NCBI GenBank assembly: GCA_030715195.1
Contig: JAUYVI010000001.1
Location: 744,001 to 808,000, forward strand
Reading direction: 5' to 3'
DNA length: 64,000 bases
Source: Dongia sedimenti
Lineage (GTDB): Bacteria > Pseudomonadota > Alphaproteobacteria > Dongiales > Dongiaceae
Part shown: positions 17,597 to 27,563 of the stretch, piece by piece
How positions within the stretch are numbered: position 1 is the stretch's first letter
How the letters are laid out: each line of letters opens with the position of its first letter
Made by a program: the position numbers and the translations under genes
The notes under the pieces: model-generated
What the model saw: the letters and a program-made list of their open reading frames with translations, nothing else
Databases searched by the model: none
What the model was told of the DNA's origin: nothing

Positions 17597-18583
17597 ATGG
17601 GTTTGCAGATGGCACGATTGAGCGAAAGCAGGGTTCCGCCGGCGGCGCAGCCGCAGCCAGGGGATTACAGTTTCGATCTCGGCGCGACACTGTCGGCCGT
17701 CGTGGGTCTGCATTCGCTGGTGCCGGCAGGCGCGTTCACCGCGGAGGCGCTGGGAACCGAGCGTGCCGGCAACGGCGTCGTGATCGACCAAGGCCTTGTG
17801 CTCACCATGGGCTACCTCATCATGGAAGCCGAGACGGTGTGGATTCATCCCAACGAAGGCAATGCGGTGGAAGGCCATGTGCTCGGTTTCGACACCGAAA
17901 CCGGCTTCGGCCTGGTGCAGCCGCTAGGCCGTCTCGATCTCTCGCCGCTGGCGCTCGGCGCCTCGGACGACGCGCAGGTCGGCAGCCGCGTCGTCACGGG
18001 CGGCGCCGGAGGCCGCGCCAATTCGGTGGCCGGAAGCGTGATCGCGCGCGAACCGTTCGCCGGCTATTGGGAATACGCGCTCGACGCGGCGATTTTCGTC
18101 ACACCCGCGCATCCGAACTGGGGTGGAACCGCGCTGATCTCGGAGCGCGGCAATCTGATCGGCGTGGGCTCGCTGCAGCTCGAAAGTGCAGCCAAGGGCA
18201 ATACCACGCGCCACGTCAACATGATGGTGCCGACCGACCTCTTGAAGCCGTTGCTTCCGGATCTCACCGCCTATGGCCGGGTCAACAAGCCGGCGCGGCC
18301 GTGGCTCGGGGTCTACGCCACGGAGATCGAGAACAAGGTGGTGGTGGCGGACATCGCCGGCAAAGGCCCCGCCGCGCAGGCGGAGCTGAAGAGCGGCGAC
18401 GTGATCCTCGCGGTGAAGGGCGAGCCGGTGACGACGCTCTTTGAATTTTACCACAAGCTATGGGCGCTCGGCACCGCCGGGGTCGATGTGCCGCTGACGC
18501 TTTACAGCCATGGCGTCACCTTCGACGTGACGTTGAAGTCGGTCGACCGCGCCAAGATGATGCGCGCACCGAAGCTGCATTAA
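17597..18583 (+). CDS. HtrA/Deg-like PDZ protein lacking the catalytic triad
   Basis: 328 aa. The first 220 residues follow the trypsin-like fold of HtrA proteases, and a PDZ domain follows at about 232-315 (ARPWLGVYATEIENKV, SGDVILAVKGEPV). All three triad positions are replaced: the LTNAHVV motif reads LTMGYLI (His to Tyr73), the DLAVL Asp position is Gly103 in TETGFGLVQ, and GNSGGP reads PNWGGT (Ser to Trp175). No signal peptide is visible, so it may be cytoplasmic, unlike most HtrA. Probably a non-proteolytic binding protein or chaperone. Convergent with the sensor kinase gene. Confidence 0.82.
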   Translation: MGLQMARLSESRVPPAAQPQPGDYSFDLGATLSAVVGLHSLVPAGAFTAEALGTERAGNGVVIDQGLVLTMGYLIMEAETVWIHPNEGNAVEGHVLGFDTETGFGLVQPLGRLDLSPLALGASDDAQVGSRVVTGGAGGRANSVAGSVIAREPFAGYWEYALDAAIFVTPAHPNWGGTALISERGNLIGVGSLQLESAAKGNTTRHVNMMVPTDLLKPLLPDLTAYGRVNKPARPWLGVYATEIENKVVVADIAGKGPAAQAELKSGDVILAVKGEPVTTLFEFYHKLWALGTAGVDVPLTLYSHGVTFDVTLKSVDRAKMMRAPKLH

Positions 18584-18598
18584 GGCGCGCGCAACGGT

Positions 18599-20977
18599 CT
18601 ACGCCGCCGGCAATACGACGTGAACGGTGGAGCCCTGGCCGCTCCGGCTCTCGATCTCCAGCCTGCCATTGTGCTGTTCGATCAGGCGGCGGCAGATGGC
18701 GAGGCCGAGGCCGGCGCCGCCTTTCGGGCGGGCCTTGTAGGGATCGACCTGACTCGGATTGGCGGCCAGCGTCGCGGCCAGCGCACTGGCCCGCTGCAAC
18801 TCGGTCATGCCGAGGCCGGCATCCTCGACCTGGATCCGGATGCCCTCCGGCTGCCGCACGGCGCGCAACGCGATGCGACTGCCGCCCGGGCTGAATTTGA
18901 TGGCGTTGCCCAGGAGGTTCACCAGGATCTGCGTCAAGGCGCGCTCGTCGGCGCGGACCATGATGTCGGTCGGCTGGAAATCCAAGTGGATCATCGCTTG
19001 CTCGGCCTGCGGCTGCACCATGCTCAAGGCAGCCACCGCGACATTGTCGAAGTTGCACGCACCGATATCCAGCACCTGCCGGCCGATCTCGATATTGGAA
19101 AGATCGAGCAGATCGTTGACCATCTTCAGGAGATGCTCGCCGGACCTTCGGATGTCGGCGACGTATTCCTGCTGCTTGTCGTCGAGCGAGCCCAGATAGC
19201 CGTTCGCCAGCATGTCGGCGAAACCGATGATCGCGTTCAGCGGCGTGCGCAATTCGTGGCTCATGCTGCCGAGGAAGGCGATCTTTGCCCGGTTGCCGGC
19301 CTCGGCCTTCTCGCGCTGCGCCACCAGCTCGGCCTCGATCTGCTTCAGCCGGGTGATGTCGACACCGCAGGTGATGATGCCGGTGACCTTGCCGTCGGCG
19401 TCGCGGAACGGCGTCTTCAACGACCAGATGATCGCCGGCTTGCCGTCCGGTCCGGTTCGCGTCTGCTCGAATTGCTGGGCCTCGCCGCTGGCAAGCAATT
19501 CGCGGTCGGCGGCTTCCACCAGTGCGCTGGACTCGCCCGGGGCGACCTCCGACAGGCGATACCCCACGAGCCTGGCCCCACCGTCCTCTTGGCCGTTCCC
19601 CGGCCGCTCCCCGATGGCCGAGACGATCGCATGACGTCGCGAGCGGTTGGCGTAGCGATAGCGGAGATCGGTGTCCTTGAAGGTGATGCTGACCGGCATG
19701 GCGTCGATCAGGGTCTCCAGGAATTGCCGCATCTCGTGTTCCTGCAGCCGTCGCCCGTGCTCTTCCACCTGGCGGCGGAACACGATCAGCGCGCGCGCCA
19801 TCTCGCCGATTTCGTCGTTGCGCCCGGCGTCCTGGATGACAAAGTCGTCTTCACTTCCGGTGCCGCCAACAGTCTCAAGGCGGCTGTCCGATTCCTTGAG
19901 CCTGGACATTTGCCGCGTGATCCGGCGGATCGGTCGGCTCACGCGCTGGTGCACGACGGCGATGCCGAGGCCGGTCATGCACAGGATGACGAACAGCAAA
20001 GTGACGGTGACGGCGAGGCTGACCATGGCGTCGTGTTGATAGCGTTTCGCCTGGGTCACCATCTCGGTCATGGATTCCCGCAGCACGGTGTCCAGCGGAT
20101 CCAGCAGCGCGGTGTTGAGCTGCTGCAGGTCCGAGACGGACAAGCCGCCGGGAAGCCCCGCCTGCAGCGCGAGGATGACCGCCGCCTGTCGGTCGGCATC
20201 CGGGCTGGTCCTGGAGACCTTGGCGGCGTCGATCGCCTTGAGCAGCGCTTGCGGAAGGCCGGGATCGGCGGCAACGCCGAGCACCAATTTCCAGGCCAGA
20301 TCGGCCCGGCCTTGATCCTCGGCGGCCTCGACGATGTCTTTCGGGCGCCAGGGGAGGTCGAACGCCACGGCGCTCTCCATCCGCAGCGTGATCAGGCTGG
20401 TATAGTAACGCGCGGCCGTGGCCGAACGGTTGAGCGAGATCAGGCGGTCGATTTCGGGATCGAACAGGGTGGTGGCCTGCTCCACGGCGTCGGCGGCGGC
20501 GCTGATTGCCTTGACGTAGTCCAAGGAAATTTCGCTGTAGCCCGCGAGCAGATCGGGATCGCGCTGATTCAAGGGAAGACGGATTGCCGCATCGATCTTC
20601 GAACGGAAGGCCACGGCGTGGTCGTGGGCGGCAGCCAGCCGATCGGCCAAGTCCCCGGCGTCCGGAAGCCAAGAGGTGCGCAAGGCCGCGATGCTCTGTG
20701 CGCACATCGAGTCGGTGATCGGCCGATGCACCGACAGGCGCTGCCACGAGGCGGCGTCGGCCGGAGCTGCCGCCATCAACGCCACCTGCGCGGTGCGGCG
20801 TTCGATCCGGCTCGAAATGAGCGTCGGGAGCAACGACTGGCCGATTTCCGCCAGCGTGACGACATCGTTGGCACGGGCGTTGCGCTCGGCGTCCGAGAAC
20901 ATCCGTATCCCCGCAACGGCCAGGAGCGCCGCGCCCATGACGGCGATCACCAGGGTCAGGAAGGTGCGGATGGACAT
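18599..20977 (-). CDS. Membrane sensor histidine kinase (sensor-HAMP-PAS-HisKA-HATPase)
   Basis: 792 aa. Transmembrane helix 1 near residues 5-25, a roughly 300-residue periplasmic helical sensor domain, helix 2 near 335-360 (VSLAVTVTLLFVILCMTGLGI), HAMP, a PAS domain (ETLIDAMPVSITFKDTD), then HisKA with MSHELRTPLNAIIGF and HATPase_c with NLLGNAIKFSPGG, VEDAGLGM and GGAGLGLAI. No receiver domain and no adjacent response regulator gene, so it is an orphan kinase. I chose the ATG just before the first helix; an in-frame ATG 60 bases upstream would add a non-membrane extension. Confidence 0.9.
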   Translation of the reverse strand: MSIRTFLTLVIAVMGAALLAVAGIRMFSDAERNARANDVVTLAEIGQSLLPTLISSRIERRTAQVALMAAAPADAASWQRLSVHRPITDSMCAQSIAALRTSWLPDAGDLADRLAAAHDHAVAFRSKIDAAIRLPLNQRDPDLLAGYSEISLDYVKAISAAADAVEQATTLFDPEIDRLISLNRSATAARYYTSLITLRMESAVAFDLPWRPKDIVEAAEDQGRADLAWKLVLGVAADPGLPQALLKAIDAAKVSRTSPDADRQAAVILALQAGLPGGLSVSDLQQLNTALLDPLDTVLRESMTEMVTQAKRYQHDAMVSLAVTVTLLFVILCMTGLGIAVVHQRVSRPIRRITRQMSRLKESDSRLETVGGTGSEDDFVIQDAGRNDEIGEMARALIVFRRQVEEHGRRLQEHEMRQFLETLIDAMPVSITFKDTDLRYRYANRSRRHAIVSAIGERPGNGQEDGGARLVGYRLSEVAPGESSALVEAADRELLASGEAQQFEQTRTGPDGKPAIIWSLKTPFRDADGKVTGIITCGVDITRLKQIEAELVAQREKAEAGNRAKIAFLGSMSHELRTPLNAIIGFADMLANGYLGSLDDKQQEYVADIRRSGEHLLKMVNDLLDLSNIEIGRQVLDIGACNFDNVAVAALSMVQPQAEQAMIHLDFQPTDIMVRADERALTQILVNLLGNAIKFSPGGSRIALRAVRQPEGIRIQVEDAGLGMTELQRASALAATLAANPSQVDPYKARPKGGAGLGLAICRRLIEQHNGRLEIESRSGQGSTVHVVLPAA

Positions 20978-21201
20978 AGCCGAATATGCATCCCCAAGTC
21001 CGGTGGCGGCGCAAGCGGTCGGCGCCGCAGCCTTCATCCCAGGCCAAATAACAGCGCCAGGATGATAATAATGTCCTAATTTTCGTTGAATATCTACCTA
21101 GGCGCGATAGCGCGCGCCGGGATTGGGCCGGAATCCGGCCGAGCGTTCGGCCCTGCAGATCACCCAGGGGTGGTTGAACGAAAAGAAACCCTTGCCGGCC
21201 C

Positions 21202-21753
21202 TTAGAGCAGCCCCTTCAGTCTCAGCAAGCCCAGGGACGCAATGGTGGACGCATCCTTGATCACGCCCTGCTGCACCATGTCCAGGACCTCCCCCGTTGC
21301 GAAGGCGCGGGTGATCAGGTCCTGTTCGGTCGCTTCGAGCCTGGCTTCGGCGCGGCGAAGATTCCGCGCGAGGTAGATGTTGTAGCTCTGGGTGGCGTAG
21401 CCGCAGGCCTGAAACAGGTGGCCGGCATGGATGATCTCGCCGGCGTCGAGGCCGGTTTCCTCGCGGAGCTCGCCGCGGGCGAGTTCCAGCGGATCGGCGT
21501 CAGGCTGGCCCTCCCAGGCGCCTTGCGGGAATTCCCAGGAGCGGATGCCGATCGGATAGCGGTATTGCTCGACCAAATGCAGCTTGCCGTCGGAATCCAG
21601 TGGGGCGATGACGACGAAGTTCGGCTTCACGACCACACCGTAGATGCCGGTCGAGCCGTCGCGGTAGCGAATCTCGTCCTCGCGGACGCGCATCCAGCGA
21701 TTCTCGTAGACGACGCGCGTCGCGAGGGTTTCGATGTCGGGGCGCTGGGTCAT
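21202..21753 (-). CDS. Nudix hydrolase (ADP-ribose pyrophosphatase-like)
   Basis: 183 aa. The Nudix box is visible as FPQGAWEG followed by ELARGELREETGLDAG, with the REEXXEEXG-type core intact. VEQYRYPIG upstream and HLFQACGYATQSYNIYLA downstream resemble ADP-ribose/GDP-mannose pyrophosphatases. The ATG at 21753 opens MTQRPDIETLATR; longer readings run into the neighbouring exporter gene. It lies 60 bases after the exporter gene's stop in the same direction. Confidence 0.88.
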   Translation of the reverse strand: MTQRPDIETLATRVVYENRWMRVREDEIRYRDGSTGIYGVVVKPNFVVIAPLDSDGKLHLVEQYRYPIGIRSWEFPQGAWEGQPDADPLELARGELREETGLDAGEIIHAGHLFQACGYATQSYNIYLARNLRRAEARLEATEQDLITRAFATGEVLDMVQQGVIKDASTIASLGLLRLKGLL

Positions 21754-21814
21754 CGCTCGTCCATTGGCGTTGCTGTGGAAAGAGAGTGCGATCTCGGCGC
21801 GCGATCGTCCAGGC

Positions 21815-23710
<1,896 letters not shown>

Positions 23711-24044
23711 GGTCCCGGCAGGCGGAGTTTCATTGCACCGCAGCCGGTCGGCGGCGATGTTGGGAATAGTGATACGGCGCGAGGGGGTAAGACTACGCGC
23801 TTTGCCGAGTCGCCAGGGTTGCGGAAGACGCGGGGTGGGGGTGCAACCAGCGGGAGGGTTAAAATCTCAGTCCGCGACCCGGTTTCAGCATCGAGGTCGG
23901 TGCGGTGGGCGCAGCGTCCTTATGCTCCACGCGCATGTGCTTCTGCTTCAGGTGAATTCGGGAATATGCGGTGGGCGTTCTGCGCCGTCGAGCGCTGGCC
24001 GGACCTTATCCACAGGGCACGAGACGTGCTCCGCGCAGCAGCGC
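23711..24044. other. Intergenic gap without recognisable gene
   Basis: 334 bases between the exporter start and the cysA stop. I see the exporter's 5' region on the right-reading minus strand and no coding pattern, terminator with T-run or repeat. A single perfect DnaA-box sequence TTATCCACA lies at 24006-24014 but without companions. Confidence 0.6.
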
Positions 24045-25100
24045 TCAGCCCGCAGCAAACACCCGCGCGCCGCTGAATGTCAGCGAGACCTCGGTTCCCG
24101 GGGTCAGCAGCAGTTGGCGGCTGGCGTCGTGCGGCAGGTCGGCTTCGATCGCGGTCTTGGTGTCGCGGCGCTGCAACTCGACGCGGATGCCGGGGCCGGC
24201 GGTGAAGACGTGACGAATCACGGCGGGGAGGCCGGGCTCGTCGGCGGCGCGCAGCGTGATGTCGTGGGGGCGGACGTAAGCCAGGCCCGGCAGGTCGCGG
24301 GCTGACGGGAATTCCGGCGCGGCGACCACCAAAGGTCCGACCCGCGCATGACCGTCCTGGATGCGGCAGTCGAAGCGGTTCACGTTGCCCATGAACTCGT
24401 AGACGAAAGCGGTCTCGGGACGGTGATAGACATCGTCGGGCGTGCCGACCTGCTCGATCTTGCCCTGGCTCATCACCGCGACGCGGTCGGCGAGCTCCAG
24501 CGCTTCCTCCTGGTCGTGGGTGACGAAGACGCTGGTCAGCTGCATCTCGTCATGCAGACGGCGGAGCCAGCGGCGCAATTCCTTGCGCACCTTGGCGTCG
24601 AGCGCGCCGAACGGCTCGTCGAGCAGCAGCACCGAGGGTTCGATGGCAAGCGCCCGCGCCAAGGCGACCCGCTGGCGCTGGCCGCCGGAGAGCTGGCTCG
24701 GGAAGCGCTGACCCATATGCTCGAGCTGGACCAGGTGCAGCAGTTCGTCGACGCGGCGCTTGATCTCCGGCGGGCTGGGCCGGGTCTCATGGGGGCGCAC
24801 CTTCAGGCCGAAGGCGACGTTCTCCGAGACGTTCATATGGCGGAACAGCGCATAGTGCTGGAACACGAAGCCGACCTTGCGGTCGCGCAGCGATCGGCCG
24901 CTGACATCCTCCTCGTCGAAGCGGATCTCGCCGCTGTCCTGGGTGTCGAGGCCGGCCATGATCCGGAGCAGCGTGGTCTTGCCGGAGCCCGAGGGGCCGA
25001 GCAGGGCCATGAACTCGCCGCGCTGGACGGTGAGGCTGACATCCTTCAGCGCCTGGAAGCTGTTGAAGGTCTTCGAGATGTTCTTCGCTTCGAGACTCAT
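24045..25100 (-). CDS. cysA: Sulfate/thiosulfate importer ATP-binding protein
   Basis: 351-aa ATPase of the sulfate permease. Walker [11 protein letters not shown]-loop [12 protein letters not shown] (the RHM sequence is characteristic of CysA), signature [15 protein letters not shown], Walker [17 protein letters not shown], switch [10 protein letters not shown], then a TOBE domain. Last gene of the cysT-cysW-cysA operon, 15 bases after cysW. Confidence 0.95.
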   Translation of the reverse strand: MSLEAKNISKTFNSFQALKDVSLTVQRGEFMALLGPSGSGKTTLLRIMAGLDTQDSGEIRFDEEDVSGRSLRDRKVGFVFQHYALFRHMNVSENVAFGLKVRPHETRPSPPEIKRRVDELLHLVQLEHMGQRFPSQLSGGQRQRVALARALAIEPSVLLLDEPFGALDAKVRKELRRWLRRLHDEMQLTSVFVTHDQEEALELADRVAVMSQGKIEQVGTPDDVYHRPETAFVYEFMGNVNRFDCRIQDGHARVGPLVVAAPEFPSARDLPGLAYVRPHDITLRAADEPGLPAVIRHVFTAGPGIRVELQRRDTKTAIEADLPHDASRQLLLTPGTEVSLTFSGARVFAAG

Positions 25101-25115
25101 GGTCTGCCTCTCATA

Positions 25116-26021
25116 TCAATGTCCACCGCGTGCGAGGCGGCGGCCGATGCGCCATTCGAGGATGCTCTTGCCGACCAGGGTCACCAGCGCGAGCAGCGCC
25201 AGCAGCGAGGCCACGGCGAAGGCGCCGACGAAGTCGTACTCGTTGTAGAGGATCTCGACATGCAGCGGCATGGTGTTGGTCTGGCCGCGGATGTGGCCGG
25301 AGACCACCGATACGGCGCCGAACTCGCCCATGGCGCGGGCGTTGCAGAGCAGCACACCGTAGAGCAGGCCCCAGGCGACATTGGGCAAGGTCACCCGGAA
25401 GAAGGTCTGCAAGCCGCCGGCGCCGAGCGAGATCGCGGCCTCTTCCTCCTCGGTGCCTTGCTCCTGCATCAGCGGGATCAGTTCGCGCGCGATGAAGGGG
25501 AAGGTGACGAAGATGGTCGCCAGCACCAGGCCGGTCACGGTGAAGATGATCTTGATGCCGTGTTCGGCGAGGAACGGGCCGAACCAGCCATGGGCGCCGT
25601 AGAGCAGCACGTAGATCAGGCCCGAAATCACCGGCGAGACCGAGAACGGGAGATCGATGAAGGTGATCAGCAGGCTCTTGCCGCGAAACTCGAACTTGGC
25701 GATCGACCAGGCGGCGCAGAGGCCGAACACGAGATTGAGCGGCACCGCGATGGCGGCCACGATCAGGGTCAGGCGGATCGCCGACCAGGCATCGGGATTG
25801 GCGATCGAGGAGAGATACTTGCCGACGCCGTCATGCAGGGCTTCGACGAAGACCGCGACCAGCGGCAGGACCAGCATCAGGCCGATGAAGGCGAGCGCCA
25901 AACCGATCAGCAGGCGGCGCGCCCAGGCTGGATCGCGGGTGCCGATGCCGGCCGGTAGCGGCGTGCCGGTCCTGGCGCGGGTCACCGGCGCCGGCAGGTC
26001 GATCGCGCTTTCCGCATTCAT
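25116..26021 (-). CDS. cysW: Sulfate/thiosulfate importer permease CysW
   Basis: 301-aa inner-membrane permease with six helices. CysW hallmarks include LNLVFGLCAAWSIAKFEFRGK, FSVSPVISGLIYVLLYG and EFGAVSVVSGHIRGQTNT; the EAA loop is AAISLGAGGLQTFFRVTLPN. The ATG at 26021 overlaps the cysT stop by four bases (ATGA), showing translational coupling. Confidence 0.95.
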   Translation of the reverse strand: MNAESAIDLPAPVTRARTGTPLPAGIGTRDPAWARRLLIGLALAFIGLMLVLPLVAVFVEALHDGVGKYLSSIANPDAWSAIRLTLIVAAIAVPLNLVFGLCAAWSIAKFEFRGKSLLITFIDLPFSVSPVISGLIYVLLYGAHGWFGPFLAEHGIKIIFTVTGLVLATIFVTFPFIARELIPLMQEQGTEEEEAAISLGAGGLQTFFRVTLPNVAWGLLYGVLLCNARAMGEFGAVSVVSGHIRGQTNTMPLHVEILYNEYDFVGAFAVASLLALLALVTLVGKSILEWRIGRRLARGGH

Positions 26022-26866
26022 GCGCCGCGTTCCTCGTGGCGGCGCGACCAGCGCTGCAGCAGGTTGATCACCAGCAGCATCAGGAACGAGGCGATCAGCA
26101 TGACGACCGCGATCGCGGCGGCGCCGGCATAGTCGTATTGCTCGAGCTTGGTGACGATCAGCAGCGGGGCAATCTCGGACTTCATCGGCATGTTGCCGGC
26201 GATGAAGATCACCGATCCGTATTCGCCGACCGCGCGGGCGAAGGCGAGGGCGAGGCCGGTGAGCAAAGCCGGGAAGATCGAGGGCAGGATCACCAGCCGG
26301 AAGTTCTGCCAGCGCGTAGCGCCGAGACTGGCCGCGGCGTCCTCGACCTCGCGGTCGAGGTCGAGCAGCACTGGCTGCACCGTGCGCACGACGAAGGGCA
26401 GGCCGATGAAGATGAGGGCGATGACGATGCCCAAGGGCGTGAACGCCACTTTGATCCCGAGCGGCGCCAGAAGGCTGCCGATCCAACCGTTCGGCGCATA
26501 GAGCGAGGTCAAGGCGATACCGGCAACGGCGGTGGGGAGCGCGAAGGGCAGATCGACCAGTGCATCGACCACCCGCTTCAGCGGAAACTGATAGCGGGCG
26601 AGCACCCAGGCGACGATCAGGCCGAAGGCGCAGTTGATGAGCGCGGCGATGGCCGAGGCGCCGAAGGAGAGCTTCAGCGAGGCGATGACCCGGGGCGCGG
26701 TGACCGCCTTCCAGAATCCGTCGAGCCCGAGCTCGGCGGGGCGAAGCAGCAGAGCGGCCAAGGGCAGCAGCACGATGATGCTCAGGTAGACCAGGCTATA
26801 GCCGAGGGTCAGGCCGAAACCCGGCAGCACGCTCGGCCGCTTCCAGGTGTAGGCGGCGGCGGTCAT
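26018..26866 (-). CDS. cysT: Sulfate/thiosulfate importer permease CysT (CysU)
   Basis: 282-aa permease, first gene of the cys operon. Begins with a short cytoplasmic tail (KRPSVLPGFGLTLGYSLVYLS); LVDLPFALPTAVAGIALTSLY and EYGSVIFIAGNMPMKSEIAPL are typical of CysT, and the EAA loop reads AAASLGATRWQNFRLVILP. No sulfate- or thiosulfate-binding protein gene (sbp/cysP) adjoins, so that subunit must be encoded elsewhere. The promoter region shares an operator-like site with the Rrf2 regulator gene. Confidence 0.94.
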   Translation of the reverse strand: MTAAAYTWKRPSVLPGFGLTLGYSLVYLSIIVLLPLAALLLRPAELGLDGFWKAVTAPRVIASLKLSFGASAIAALINCAFGLIVAWVLARYQFPLKRVVDALVDLPFALPTAVAGIALTSLYAPNGWIGSLLAPLGIKVAFTPLGIVIALIFIGLPFVVRTVQPVLLDLDREVEDAAASLGATRWQNFRLVILPSIFPALLTGLALAFARAVGEYGSVIFIAGNMPMKSEIAPLLIVTKLEQYDYAGAAAIAVVMLIASFLMLLVINLLQRWSRRHEERGA

Positions 26867-26924
26867 CGCATCCCGCGGACAAGGGTAAGGCAGTCCATCC
26901 GGCCTCCAGCCGTCGAAATCACAT

Positions 26925-26949
26925 TAACTCTAGTAAATAAGTAGGATAT
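26925..26949. promoter_or_regulatory. Putative Rrf2-type operator in the cys promoter
   Basis: CTCTAGTAA at 26928-26936 followed after three bases by AGTAGGATAT. The same nine-base left half and a TAG..TAT right half occur upstream of the regulator gene at 27423-27447. It lies 59-83 bases upstream of cysT. Confidence 0.55.
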
Positions 26950-26968
26950 CAGCGACGGCTAGAGATAA

Positions 26969-27415
26969 TCATATGCCGGCGCCCTCGACAAGTTCCGCCG
27001 TGCCCTTGACCATGACGTCGGCGAGGCTGGTGTTGTCGAGGATTCGTGCCGTGGAATCACGGACTTGCAGCATGACTTGGCGAATCTCGCAGGTCTGCTC
27101 ATTCTCGCAGTCGTCGCAGCGGCGGTAGGCGGTGCGGCTGGCGCAGGGGAGCTGGGCCAAGGGCCCGTCGATGATGCGAATGACCTGGCCGAAGTAGATC
27201 TGGTCGGGAGTCTTGGCGAGGGCATAGCCGCCCTTCTTGCCGCGATAGGAATGGACCAGGCCGTGGCGCTTCAGGTCGAGGAGGATGAGCTCCAGGAACT
27301 TCTTCGGGACCGATTGCTGGTCGGCGATCTCAGAAATGAACACCGGGTTTTCCGGCTGCGCCTGTGCCAAATAGAGCAGGGCGCGCATCGCGTACTTGGC
27401 TTTCTGCGAGAGCAT
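26969..27415 (-). CDS. Rrf2-family transcription regulator with cysteine cluster
   Basis: 148-aa winged-helix regulator. The N-terminal YAMRALLYLAQ and the helix-turn-helix ISEIADQQSVPKKFLELILLDLKRHGLVHSYRGKKGGYALA are typical of IscR/CymR/NsrR proteins. Four cysteines at C91, C100, C103 and C109 sit where IscR-like proteins ligate an iron-sulfur cluster. It is just upstream of, and in the same direction as, the sulfate importer operon, and both promoters share an operator-like sequence, so control of sulfate uptake and of itself is likely. A role like CymR (cysteine metabolism) is inference. Confidence 0.9.
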   Translation of the reverse strand: MLSQKAKYAMRALLYLAQAQPENPVFISEIADQQSVPKKFLELILLDLKRHGLVHSYRGKKGGYALAKTPDQIYFGQVIRIIDGPLAQLPCASRTAYRRCDDCENEQTCEIRQVMLQVRDSTARILDNTSLADVMVKGTAELVEGAGI

Positions 27416-27422
27416 GTCGATA

Positions 27423-27447
27423 ATTCTCTAGTAATTCGATAGAGTAT
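27423..27447. promoter_or_regulatory. Putative Rrf2-type operator in the regulator's own promoter
   Basis: Imperfect palindrome: CTCTA (27426-27430) and TAGAG (27440-27444) within ATTCTCTAGTAATTCGATAG. It matches the cys promoter site at 26925-26949 in the nine-base block CTCTAGTAA. Centre lies about 20 bases upstream of the regulator start, well placed for autoregulation. Confidence 0.6.
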
Positions 27448-27563
27448 AAATGTTTCAGCGCCGAATCGTCAAGATCGGCAGGCGCCTTGCCCCCGCCAAA
27501 TTCGACGGTTACGAAGCCACATTCACGTGAAGAGACAACTGATTCCCGCATGTTCTCACCCCC

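Noticed and set aside
24006-24014. Perfect DnaA box TTATCCACA
   Set aside because: It is a single nine-base match with no neighbouring boxes, no AT-rich unwinding element and no dnaA/dnaN/parAB context, so an origin is not supported.
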